From contig OZ244903.1 of NCBI GenBank assembly GCA_965221625.1, positions 1,736,001 through 1,800,000 of the forward strand: a stretch of 64,000 nt of DNA, read 5' to 3'. This document shows positions 9,149 to 17,165 of the stretch, piece by piece. The first letter of the stretch is position 1; every line of letters begins with the position of its first letter. The notes beneath the pieces were generated by a model. The model was not told where the DNA came from. It saw only the letters and a list, made by a program, of their open reading frames with translations, and did not search any database. Made by a program: the position numbers and the translations under genes. The stretch is from Bin127 sp965221625 (lineage in GTDB: Bacteria; Chloroflexota; Dehalococcoidia; Lucifugimonadales; Lucifugimonadaceae).

Positions 9149-10234
9149 ATGCCAGTGACAACGAAATCAGACACGGAAAACCGCGTTGGCAAAGTCGTAA
9201 CGGTTCAAGGTCCGATCGATCCCGCACTCGTCGGCATCACCACGACTCACGAGCATCTGCTAATCAACTTCTCATGTGTCTACGAGGAGTTGCCGGGTGC
9301 CGCCAACCAAAGGCGCGCTCACGAACCGGTCAGCCTAGACAATCTCTGGTGGGTGCGGCACTACTGGAACAGCAGCATCGACAACCTTCAGATTCTCGAC
9401 GAAGAGTTGGCGATTGATGAAGCCCGTGAGTACTTCAACGCCGGCGGTTCGACGATAGTCGACGTCACGTCGGTCGGTTTGGGACGCGACCCGATCGCAC
9501 TTCTCAAGATCTCTCGTGCAACCGGTTTGAACGTCGTCATGGGGGGTGGACACTACGTCTATCTGACTCACGGGGAAGATATCGAGAATGCCGATGTCGA
9601 GGAGTTGACGCGTCGGAATATCCGGGATGTCGACGAGGGTGTCGATGGCACCGACGTGAGGACTGGCATCTTGGGCGAGATCGGTTGCTCCTGGCCGTGG
9701 GAGGATACGGAGAAGAAGACGCTCGAAGCCGCAGTGATGGCACAACGCGCAACCGGTGCCCCGCTACTCATCCATCCCGGTCGGGACAACCAAGCACCTT
9801 TGGAACTGCTCCGAGCGGTCGAGGATTGGGGTGGCGACCTTTCGCACACCGTGATGGGACACATCGAAAGGACGATATTCGACATTGGCGTCCTCAACGA
9901 AGTCGCTGCGACCGGTGTCTACATGAACTACGACCTTTGGGGGCACGAGTCGACCTTCTACCCGATGCGACCTGACACCTACATGCCCTCCGATCAACAC
10001 CGCATTGAGCAGGTCGAGCATCTCATCGCCCGAGGACATGCCAACCAGTTGCTCTTGGCTCACGACGTCTGTTCAAAACATCGACTCAAGCGTTTCGGCG
10101 GACACGGCTTCGATCACATCGTTGCACGAGTAGTTCCAAGACTGCGCGCCCGCGGCGTCGATGCAGCCGACGTCGATGCGATGCTGGTTCAAAATCCGAC
10201 GCGGATGCTCACGTTCCGCGATCCAAGCGAGTGA
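9149..10234 (+). CDS. phosphotriesterase-family amidohydrolase (probable lactonase)
   Basis: TIM-barrel metal-dependent hydrolase of the phosphotriesterase family, 361 aa from the chosen ATG. The N-terminal HEH motif is at residues 34-36 (TTTHEHL). Further metal-ligand regions are LGEIG, LIHPGRD, MGHIERT and LLAHDVC (Asp about 303). Many members act on lactones rather than phosphotriesters, which would suit the adjacent uronate-dehydrogenase-like gene. The open frame extends upstream to 8927, but that part overlaps the SDR gene in another frame and is Arg-rich. AAGGA at 9137-9141 sits 7 nt before the ATG at 9149. It is the last gene of the run; tRNA-Arg follows 44 bp later. Confidence 0.87.
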   Translation: MPVTTKSDTENRVGKVVTVQGPIDPALVGITTTHEHLLINFSCVYEELPGAANQRRAHEPVSLDNLWWVRHYWNSSIDNLQILDEELAIDEAREYFNAGGSTIVDVTSVGLGRDPIALLKISRATGLNVVMGGGHYVYLTHGEDIENADVEELTRRNIRDVDEGVDGTDVRTGILGEIGCSWPWEDTEKKTLEAAVMAQRATGAPLLIHPGRDNQAPLELLRAVEDWGGDLSHTVMGHIERTIFDIGVLNEVAATGVYMNYDLWGHESTFYPMRPDTYMPSDQHRIEQVEHLIARGHANQLLLAHDVCSKHRLKRFGGHGFDHIVARVVPRLRARGVDAADVDAMLVQNPTRMLTFRDPSE

Positions 10235-10278
10235 AGTGTCGTTGGCGCAGGTTTAGAATCGAATCAGCCGTCAAACAC

Positions 10279-10354
10279 GCCCCCGTAGCTCAACGGATAG
10301 AGCGAGAGACTTCTAATCTCTAGGTTGCGCGTTCGAATCGCGCCGGGGGTGCCA
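10279..10354 (+). tRNA. tRNA-Arg (anticodon TCT)
   Basis: A 76-nt cloverleaf. The acceptor strand 10279-10285 pairs with 10344-10350. The D stem GCTC/GAGC is at 10288-10291 and 10300-10303. The anticodon stem AGAGA/TCTCT is at 10305-10309 and 10317-10321, with loop CTTCTAA. The anticodon TCT is at 10312-10314. The T loop TTCGAAT is present and CCA is encoded at 10352-10354. Confidence 0.95.
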
Positions 10355-10401
10355 CGAACTCAGAAAGGCGGCACCGACTAACCAGCGCGTCCGGTAGCTT
10401 C

Positions 10402-11292
10402 TTGCAAGATTTCGTCATCAATGCCAAAAGCCCGACCAGCAAAGTCGGCATCGCCGTAGATTCCTCGGCTTCGCTCACGCCAGAAACCGTCGCGGCACTC
10501 GGCATATCGGTGGCACCTATGACGATACGCATCGGCAGAAGGTCGTTCATTGATGCTCCTTCTCTCGATCGGTCTCATGTCTACCGGGTGGTGGACTCGA
10601 ACCCGAACCAACGAATCTCGGTCGCCGCACCCGATCCGACGCGCTGGTTGCAGGCCATCCAAGCGGCCGCCCGTAACGTCGACTCAGTGCTCTGCCTAAC
10701 ACTGTCTGCCGGATTGAGTGCTTCGTACGACTCGGCGCGCGTCGCTGCCGATGCGGCGCGGAAAGCAGTTTCAACGGTGAATGTACAGATCCTCGACTCC
10801 AACACCGTGTCAGGTGCCCTGGCGTTGCTTGCCGCCACGGCCTGTGAAACCGCGGCTAGGGACGCCGAGATCCAAGAAGTCATCGACTCCGTCGAATCTG
10901 CCAAGCACGACATCACGACGGTCGCAACCCTCGACACGCTGCAACACCTACGAGGAGTCGCACGCATCCCCGCACGCGTTCTCCGAGTCGCCGACCGTGC
11001 CAGCGTCAAACCACTCGTCGAGTTCAGCGACGATGGATTCAGACTGATCGGCGGCACCGTTACAACGCGTCTCACGCATCGCCGTTTGCTGCGCGCGTTG
11101 CGCACCAGTTTGGGAGAGCGTCCCGCGAGATTCGTCGTGCTCCACGTTGAATCCGAAGCGCGCGCCAGATTGCTCGCACGCAGCATTCGCACTGACTTCG
11201 AATGCGAAACCGTCGCAGTATCCGACTTCCACCCCTTCATCGGTCTGCACGCCGGACGCGGTGCTCTCGGCGTTGCCTGGCAGCGCATGTAA
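10402..11292 (+). CDS. DegV-family fatty-acid-binding protein
   Basis: DegV proteins bind a fatty acid in a two-domain fold; in Gram-positives a member (FakB) presents fatty acids to a kinase for phospholipid synthesis. This 296-aa protein has the family opening IAVDSSASLT. The lipid-binding region is LCLTLSAGLSASYDSA, around residue 95. A DSNTVSGALALL segment follows, then a late CDSLKPLVEF-type motif, here RASVKPLVEF. No ATG lies before the conserved start of the domain, so a TTG at 10402 is used. No FakA-like kinase gene is seen in the window. It begins 48 nt after tRNA-Arg. Confidence 0.85.
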   Translation: MQDFVINAKSPTSKVGIAVDSSASLTPETVAALGISVAPMTIRIGRRSFIDAPSLDRSHVYRVVDSNPNQRISVAAPDPTRWLQAIQAAARNVDSVLCLTLSAGLSASYDSARVAADAARKAVSTVNVQILDSNTVSGALALLAATACETAARDAEIQEVIDSVESAKHDITTVATLDTLQHLRGVARIPARVLRVADRASVKPLVEFSDDGFRLIGGTVTTRLTHRRLLRALRTSLGERPARFVVLHVESEARARLLARSIRTDFECETVAVSDFHPFIGLHAGRGALGVAWQRM

Positions 11293-11388
11293 AGCCACAC
11301 AAAATCGCGGCGGTGGTATGCTAACTACGGTGCGCAGCGGTCATGCGTACGTCGAAAAAGTTCAGCGGCAATTTGCCACGTTCTAATC

Positions 11389-12822
11389 GTGGAATTCAAC
11401 AAATACGAACTTGACGCAGCCATCTACGACGAGATGTTCGATCTCGACGGCTCGCCTCGAGAGCAATGCCGCGAACTCTTCGCAACCCTCTCACGCTTAA
11501 CCGAACTCGACCTGTCAACGATGCAGGAACGAGTCACGCGTTCGTTCTACAACGAAGGCATCACGTTCATCGTCTACGGCGACGAAGCGGCTGGCGAGCG
11601 GATTATCCCCATCGATTGCATTCCTCGAATCTTGCCGTGGCTCGAGTGGCAGCACGTCGAATCAGGGCTGGACCAACGTCTGCGAGCACTCAACCTCTTC
11701 CTTGAAGACATCTACAACGAAGCACGCATCATCGAAGACGGGGTAATCCCCACCGACGTCGTTCGCGATTGCCCGCAGTACCGAATCGAGATGCGCGGCT
11801 TCCGAGCACCTTTGGGTGCCTGGGTCGCCATCTGCGGCACCGACATCGTTAGAACGCACGACGGTTTTGCCGTGTTGGAAGACAACCTCCGCGTCCCTTC
11901 AGGCGTCTCCTACATGATCGCCAATCGGAAAGCGGTCAAAGCCAATCTACGCAACACCTATCGCGCATCGAACGTACTGGACGTCGAGAACTACGGGGTG
12001 CTGCTGCGAGAGACGCTGGTCAAACTGGCACCCGAAGGCATCAGCGATCCCTCGATCGCCCTGCTGACGCCGGGGGTCTACAACTCTGCCTTCTACGAGC
12101 ACATGTTCCTTGCGCGTGAGATCGGTGCCGAACTCGTTGAGGGACGCGATCTGCTCGTCAACGACGGCTATGTCTACATGCGCACTACTTCAGGGCTTCG
12201 CCGCGTTGACGTGATCTACCGACGCGTCGATGACGACTTCATCGACCCCTTAGTCTTCCGTCCCGACTCACTCCTCGGCGTGCCTGGATTGATGCACGCA
12301 TACCGATTGGGCAACGTCGTACTCGCAAATGCCCCAGGCACAGGCGTAGCCGACGACAAGAGCGTCTACGCATACGTGCCGGACATGATCCGCTACTACC
12401 TCAGCGAAGACCCAATTCTCGCCAATGTCGAAACTTACCTTTGTCGACGTGCTGAGGACCTCGAATACACGCTCGACAATCTCGACAAGCTAGTCGTGAA
12501 GCAAGTCGGCGGCTCCGGTGGTTACGGGATGTTGATCGGACCGCACGCCTCAGAAGCGCAACGTGAGCAGTTCGCAAAACACATTCGCGACCACCCGACG
12601 AACTACATCTCGCAACCGGTGCTGTCCCTCTCCAGATCGCCGTGCCTAATCGGCGACACTTTCGAGCCAAGACACGTCGATCTTCGACCCTTCATCTTGC
12701 GCGCCGACGAAACGAAAGTGGTGCCCGGCGGACTTTGCAGAATTGCGTTGCAGCGCGGCAGTCTGGTCGTCAACTCCAGCCAAGGCGGCGGTGCCAAAGA
12801 CATCTGGGTTTTGGGTGAGTGA
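11389..12822 (+). CDS. circularly permuted ATP-grasp protein (COG2308 family)
   Basis: A 477-aa protein of the circularly permuted ATP-grasp type 2 family, thought to be a peptide or amide ligase. Family stretches are visible: YDEMFDLDGSPREQC at the N-terminus, FRAPLGAWVAICGTDIVR in the first third, LEDNLRVPSGVSYMIANR, GTGVADDKSVYAYVPDMI, VKQVGGSGGYGMLIGP and YISQPVLSLSRSP. It starts with GTG at 11389. It is the first gene of a three-gene operon with an alpha-E protein and a transglutaminase-like protein, a grouping conserved in many bacteria. It overlaps the next gene by 4 nt (GTGA). The product and substrate are unknown. Confidence 0.88.
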   Translation: MEFNKYELDAAIYDEMFDLDGSPREQCRELFATLSRLTELDLSTMQERVTRSFYNEGITFIVYGDEAAGERIIPIDCIPRILPWLEWQHVESGLDQRLRALNLFLEDIYNEARIIEDGVIPTDVVRDCPQYRIEMRGFRAPLGAWVAICGTDIVRTHDGFAVLEDNLRVPSGVSYMIANRKAVKANLRNTYRASNVLDVENYGVLLRETLVKLAPEGISDPSIALLTPGVYNSAFYEHMFLAREIGAELVEGRDLLVNDGYVYMRTTSGLRRVDVIYRRVDDDFIDPLVFRPDSLLGVPGLMHAYRLGNVVLANAPGTGVADDKSVYAYVPDMIRYYLSEDPILANVETYLCRRAEDLEYTLDNLDKLVVKQVGGSGGYGMLIGPHASEAQREQFAKHIRDHPTNYISQPVLSLSRSPCLIGDTFEPRHVDLRPFILRADETKVVPGGLCRIALQRGSLVVNSSQGGGAKDIWVLGE

Positions 12823-13799
12823 CCGCGATGCTGTCGAGAACCGCAGAAGGCATCTACTGGATGGCACGCTACCTCGAGCGTGTCGGTTTCATCAGCCGCG
12901 TGTTGCAACTGCAAGCCGAGGCACTCGTGGACCGACCATTGCGTGAGATTAACTTCGGGTGGCGACGCATCTACTCCGCGCTGAACCTCCATCCGCAAGG
13001 AGGCATGCTGGGCGAGCAATCGCTCGACGACTTCCACGTAATCGACGCATATCTACTCACTGACGACCTCACCTTCGCTCGAGAGACCCCGCAATCCCTC
13101 ATCAACTGCTACGAGCAAGGACGCGAAAACGCACGACAGGTTCGTCACTACATCAGCGACGAGATGTGGACTGCGCTCAACTCTGACTTCCTCGAAATCC
13201 GCGACGTCGAGTTGAAGGACATCTGGCAAGGCACGCCGGCGCAGTTCTACGCCCAAGTCTCGACCTCGATTGACACGTTCGGCGGCGTCGCCACGGCCAC
13301 AATGTACCGAGACCAAGGTTGGCACTTCCTGCGACTCGGTCAGTTCGTCGAGCGCATCCAAGGCTTCAGTGCCCTGCTCACGTCGCAAGTCTCACTACGC
13401 GACGTTTCCGGCGAGTTTCTCGAAGACGATTGGCGAAGTCTACTCCGCGTCTTTCACGCACTCGACGCCTACAACCAACGCTACAGCATTGACATCGACC
13501 CCGACCTTGCATTGGACCTTCTCGTAACCGACTCGGGGCTGCCCGACTCGCTGCGCCGTTGTGTCGACCGCGCCGTGCAAGAACTCGAGACGATCGGCGA
13601 CGGACCAGATTCGGCGCGCAGCCAAGCCCTGCGACGATTGGCCGGCAGATCCAGTGCCTTGCTCCGATTCGACTGGCCAGACGAAACCGACCGTTTGGAT
13701 CTCCTAAATCGCGTCGTCAACTACAGTCGGCAGCTTCACGACGACCTCACGTCGATCTACTTCAACTATCCGATCAGCCGACCTCCGGGAGTGTCGTAA
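12819..13799 (+). CDS. alpha-E domain protein (COG2307 family)
   Basis: Helical protein of about 326 aa, almost entirely the alpha-E domain. Recognisable elements are MLSRTAEGIYWMARYLERV at the N-terminus, the central NARQVRHYISDEMWTALN and GWHFLRLGQFVERIQ. It always travels with the ATP-grasp partner in this type of operon and probably acts with it. The GTG at 12819 overlaps the previous stop; an ATG at 12828 is equally possible and starts exactly at the conserved sequence. No membrane segments are visible. The following gene begins 3 nt after its stop. Confidence 0.88.
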   Translation: MTAMLSRTAEGIYWMARYLERVGFISRVLQLQAEALVDRPLREINFGWRRIYSALNLHPQGGMLGEQSLDDFHVIDAYLLTDDLTFARETPQSLINCYEQGRENARQVRHYISDEMWTALNSDFLEIRDVELKDIWQGTPAQFYAQVSTSIDTFGGVATATMYRDQGWHFLRLGQFVERIQGFSALLTSQVSLRDVSGEFLEDDWRSLLRVFHALDAYNQRYSIDIDPDLALDLLVTDSGLPDSLRRCVDRAVQELETIGDGPDSARSQALRRLAGRSSALLRFDWPDETDRLDLLNRVVNYSRQLHDDLTSIYFNYPISRPPGVS

Positions 13800-13801
13800 C
13801 C

Positions 13802-14677
13802 ATGCCCGAGTTGGTTCGCTACGAGATCGAGCACGCCTCGCACTATGAGTACGACCATTCGGCGACGCGTTCAGTCATGTGGCTCTGCCTGCAACCACGC
13901 GTCGACTTCGACCAAAGCGTCCGAACTTTCGAAATCGTAACTGAGCCGCGCGCATACCTTAGTCCCGAAACCGATTCTTTCGGCAACAATCGTCACGTCG
14001 TAACCATCAACTTCGAACACGACTCGCTCCGCATCATCGCTCGCTCCGAGGTCGAAACCGTCGCTATCGGCAACGCCCCAAAAACCCTCAATGCCGACGT
14101 CTGGGACGAAATCGCACGCTGGCGAGAATCCTTCGAGCATTGGGAGTTCACCCACGAGAGCCCGTTGACGCTGTGGTCCCCTGCCCTTGAGGAGTTCGTC
14201 GACAACCACGACATCGAAGTCGGCAGCGACCCGGTGGCCTCCTTGCTTCAACTGTCGACGACGTTGCACGCCAGCTTCAACTACGAACCGGGCTCGACGC
14301 GTGCCGACTCAACCATTGACGAGATCTTGAACCACAAAAACGGCGTGTGCCAAGACTACACGCACGTAATGATCGCCATTGCCCGGTCTTGGGGCATCCC
14401 GACGCGTTACGTCTCCGGTTACATGCACACAACCGGCATGCAAGGCGAGCAAACGCCAGAATCGGCGATGCACGCATGGGTTGAGTGCCTGCTTCCTGAC
14501 ATCGGTTGGATCGGCATCGACCCCACCAACGACACCGTCGCCGACGAACGCCACGTCCGCGTCGCCATCGGCCGCGACTACCTAGACGTCTCCCCCACCC
14601 GCGGCATAGTAACCGGCGGCGGCACCACCCGCCTAGAAGCCAACGTAACCATCGTGGCGCGCGAGATGGTGGGTTGA
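13802..14677 (+). CDS. transglutaminase-like cysteine protease superfamily protein (COG1305)
   Basis: A 291-aa protein with an N-terminal transglutaminase-associated beta region (VRYEIEHASHYEYD) and a catalytic transglutaminase core. The Cys-His-Asp triad is visible as C183 (GVCQDYTH), H224 (SAMHAWVE) and D240 (GIDPTND). It is the third gene of the ATP-grasp/alpha-E operon, suggesting joint peptide or amide chemistry. The longer open frame from 13559 overlaps the alpha-E gene and is Arg-rich; the ATG at 13802 gives the family N-terminus. Its last 13 codons lie in a 38-nt sequence that is repeated at 18931-18968. Confidence 0.88.
   Translation: MPELVRYEIEHASHYEYDHSATRSVMWLCLQPRVDFDQSVRTFEIVTEPRAYLSPETDSFGNNRHVVTINFEHDSLRIIARSEVETVAIGNAPKTLNADVWDEIARWRESFEHWEFTHESPLTLWSPALEEFVDNHDIEVGSDPVASLLQLSTTLHASFNYEPGSTRADSTIDEILNHKNGVCQDYTHVMIAIARSWGIPTRYVSGYMHTTGMQGEQTPESAMHAWVECLLPDIGWIGIDPTNDTVADERHVRVAIGRDYLDVSPTRGIVTGGGTTRLEANVTIVAREMVG
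14636..14673 (+). repeat. left copy of a 38-bp direct repeat, 3' end of the transglutaminase gene
   Basis: Matches 18931-18968 at 35 of 38 positions (GAAGCCAACGTAACCATCG, two changes, GCGCGCGAGATGGT, one change, GG). Both copies are read in the same frame, giving EANVTI(V/A)AREMVG. With a 3-nt gap the similarity extends about 15 nt further left. Together the copies bracket the restriction-modification genes. Confidence 0.9.
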
Positions 14678-15130
14678 ACGGAGTGGGTTCGGCGATCAAA
14701 ATCTCGGACCTTGGGGATCACTGTCGAGACTGCAACCTTGTCCGATAGACCGCGTCCCGATTAATCGCGGGATCGTCCTGTTTGCGGAGTTCGGCACTGC
14801 CAAAGTCTTCTGCACGCCTTTGCTTGTTTCGCCAAAGTGGCGCATTGAGGCGAACTCGTATGGCCCTTCACCAGCCACGACTTTGAGGCTCGCGTGTATC
14901 CGGTCCCTCGTCAAGACGTATGGATTCGGACGACGATTGGGATCGGAACACACCGATTCGCTAGGTTGCACCGCGCTCGACTCAAAGTCTCATCAAGCGC
15001 AACGCTCGGGGCTATCATGTACTTTTGGGCTCGATCGCGAATCAGCGAACTGCATCAGGATGAAGTTTCGTACCGCCCCAAACTGTTAAGGCATTGAGGT
15101 AGGCTAAAACGCCCGTTTGAAGGGCCTGAC
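14678..15130. other. 453-bp stretch without a recognised gene
   Basis: This lies between the transglutaminase gene and the restriction-type ATPase gene, inside the repeat-bounded cassette. A 91-codon minus-strand frame (14696-14971) and overlapping plus-strand frames exist, but none has a family I recognise or a ribosome site. I see no tRNA, no clear hairpin terminator and no integrase remnant. Confidence 0.5.
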
Positions 15131-17140
15131 ATGGTTCAAACACGCGAAAAATACACCATGAGGATTTCTCGGCTTACCATCGATAAGCTCGGCATCCAAA
15201 TGTACGACCGGGTTTCTGCGGTCCTCGCAGAGTTGATTGCAAATGCATATGACGCCGACGCAGAGAACGTCCACATTTCTTTGCCCTTCGGCCAGTTCAT
15301 GGCTAGAAAAGTAAGAGGCGAGACCGAGGACCAGGGTTTTGAGATCGTCGTTGAAGATGACGGAGCAGGGATGACCGCGCAAGAGGTCAACGAGTTCTAT
15401 CTCAACGTGGGCTACAACCGAAGGATTAGTAGGAGCGAGCGAACACCCAAGCACGGCCGATTGGTGATGGGTCGCAAGGGAATCGGAAAGTTGGCACCGT
15501 TCGGGATTTGCCATCAGGTTGAGATCGTCACTGCAGGGGGGGATCACACCCCCGACGGCTATGCGGTATCCAACTTGGTGCTAGACCTCGACGACATACT
15601 CAACGAGCGCACAGATCACCAAGGAAATGTTCGGCCATATAACCCCAAGCCAGGTCCAAAGGATGAATCGTTCCAAAACTCAACGGGAACGAAGTTGATC
15701 TTGAGGCGTTTCGACCGAAGGCGCGTTCCCACAAGGGTGGAACTTGATCGTCAGTTGGCGGCTCGGTTCGGACTGAGTCAAGCAAAATGGCGCGTCGAAT
15801 TGACGGATGCCAAAGGTGCCGAAGATCCAATCGAGCTCGGGCGATTGAACGTTGACGTCATGTCAGGGACGCGGATTTGTGTGGACGACAAACCCGTGAA
15901 GGTGGATGATCGTTACCTGAGCGTTTCTGGATGGGTAGGATACGCGAAAGATCCATACAAGGACGAGGTGATGGCCGGCGTCCGCATCTATTCCAGGGGC
16001 AAGATCGTCGCCCAGACTAGGGACTTCGACATCAAGACTGGGTTTACCGGCGAGTTCAAGATGAGGAGCTATCTCACTGGGGAGATCCGCGCAGAGTGGC
16101 TTGATGCGGAAGAGGATTACGTTCGTACGGACCGACAGGACATCATTTGGAACTCCGAGCTTGGTACTCCTTTACGCGAATGGGGAAGAGATCTCCTAAA
16201 GGAACTCGCAGCCAAGGCCGAAGCTAGTTCAAGCAAGCGCGCTTGGGATCTATTCCTTGAGAACTCGGGACTCCACGCGCGTTTGAAGGCAGCGCATCCT
16301 AACGACGAGACGATACAAACCGCGGTGTTGAGGGCAGCGAGGTTTTTCGTTTCTCAAGCAGATCGGGACGCTATCGCCGATCAAGATTACCTAGAGCGCG
16401 TAGTAGGACTGGCGTACGCGACGGGGCCCCATACTGCGTTGCTTGACACACTGGACGAGGTAGCAAGTCAAACGGACGGCACCGCAGATCTGATTCTCGA
16501 GCTTTTCGACAAAGCAAGGCTGGTCGAGATGTTTTCGCTTGGGCAAGTCGCTCAAGAAAGGGTGAAGACGATAGACCAACTCAGAACCTTGGTTTCCAAA
16601 CCCGCAACTCTCGAACGCGAATTACAAAGACTCTTGGAGAACGCCCCATGGATCTTGCACCCAGACTGGACTCCTTTGAGCCTAAATCAGTCGCTCGCGA
16701 CGACAAGGCGGAGTTTCCAAACATGGTACGGCGCGACTTACAACCAAGATGTCGTGACATCGAGCATAGAAGATTCAAAAAAGCAACCCGATTTCGTAAT
16801 GCTCAATCATCATGGCAGCTTAGAAGTTTTGGAGTTGAAACGTCCCCAACACGCCTTAACGAACGACGAGTTTGATCGCGCCTTTGGATATCTGACGGCA
16901 CTACGGGAATTCATAGCCAAAACAGAAACAGTACGGTCGTCCTTTCCGAGAGTTCAGTTGACGATCGTGTGCGATGAATCTCGAGTCGACGCGCTTAGGG
17001 ACAACACAATCAGGACTGACGACGACATCACGATGACGACTTGGATTAACGTGCTGGAATCGACGAATCGACGACACGAACACTTCCTTCAGGTGGTCAG
17101 GGAAATGCAAGGTGAGTTGCCGACACTGTCGGGGAGTTAG
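15131..17140 (+). CDS. GHKL ATPase with C-terminal PD-(D/E)XK nuclease domain; BbrUII/HgiDII-like restriction enzyme
   Basis: A 669-aa protein with two readable parts. The N-terminus is an HSP90-like (GHKL) ATPase. It has an N box with E34 and N38 (AELIANAYDAD), a G1 box EDDGAGM at 75-81 and a GRKGIGKLAPFG G2 region around 114-125. The C-terminus has a PD-(D/E)XK pattern, PDFVML near 552 then LELKRP with E and K near 567-569. It is preceded by ENAPWILHPDW, which resembles DUF4263/Shedu-type nucleases. The middle (about 250-500) is mostly helical. The layout and the partner methyltransferase suggest the BbrUII/HgiDII restriction family, known to target GTCGAC, but that specificity is only inferred. 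The next gene starts 25 nt after the stop. Confidence 0.7.
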   Translation: MVQTREKYTMRISRLTIDKLGIQMYDRVSAVLAELIANAYDADAENVHISLPFGQFMARKVRGETEDQGFEIVVEDDGAGMTAQEVNEFYLNVGYNRRISRSERTPKHGRLVMGRKGIGKLAPFGICHQVEIVTAGGDHTPDGYAVSNLVLDLDDILNERTDHQGNVRPYNPKPGPKDESFQNSTGTKLILRRFDRRRVPTRVELDRQLAARFGLSQAKWRVELTDAKGAEDPIELGRLNVDVMSGTRICVDDKPVKVDDRYLSVSGWVGYAKDPYKDEVMAGVRIYSRGKIVAQTRDFDIKTGFTGEFKMRSYLTGEIRAEWLDAEEDYVRTDRQDIIWNSELGTPLREWGRDLLKELAAKAEASSSKRAWDLFLENSGLHARLKAAHPNDETIQTAVLRAARFFVSQADRDAIADQDYLERVVGLAYATGPHTALLDTLDEVASQTDGTADLILELFDKARLVEMFSLGQVAQERVKTIDQLRTLVSKPATLERELQRLLENAPWILHPDWTPLSLNQSLATTRRSFQTWYGATYNQDVVTSSIEDSKKQPDFVMLNHHGSLEVLELKRPQHALTNDEFDRAFGYLTALREFIAKTETVRSSFPRVQLTIVCDESRVDALRDNTIRTDDDITMTTWINVLESTNRRHEHFLQVVREMQGELPTLSGS

Positions 17141-17165
17141 GGATAGGCTATTGTCGACCGATGTC

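Noticed and set aside
14696..14971. 91-codon minus-strand frame between the transglutaminase and nuclease genes
   Set aside because: No family, no ribosome site and strong overlap with equally open frames on the other strand; kept only as part of the unassigned stretch.
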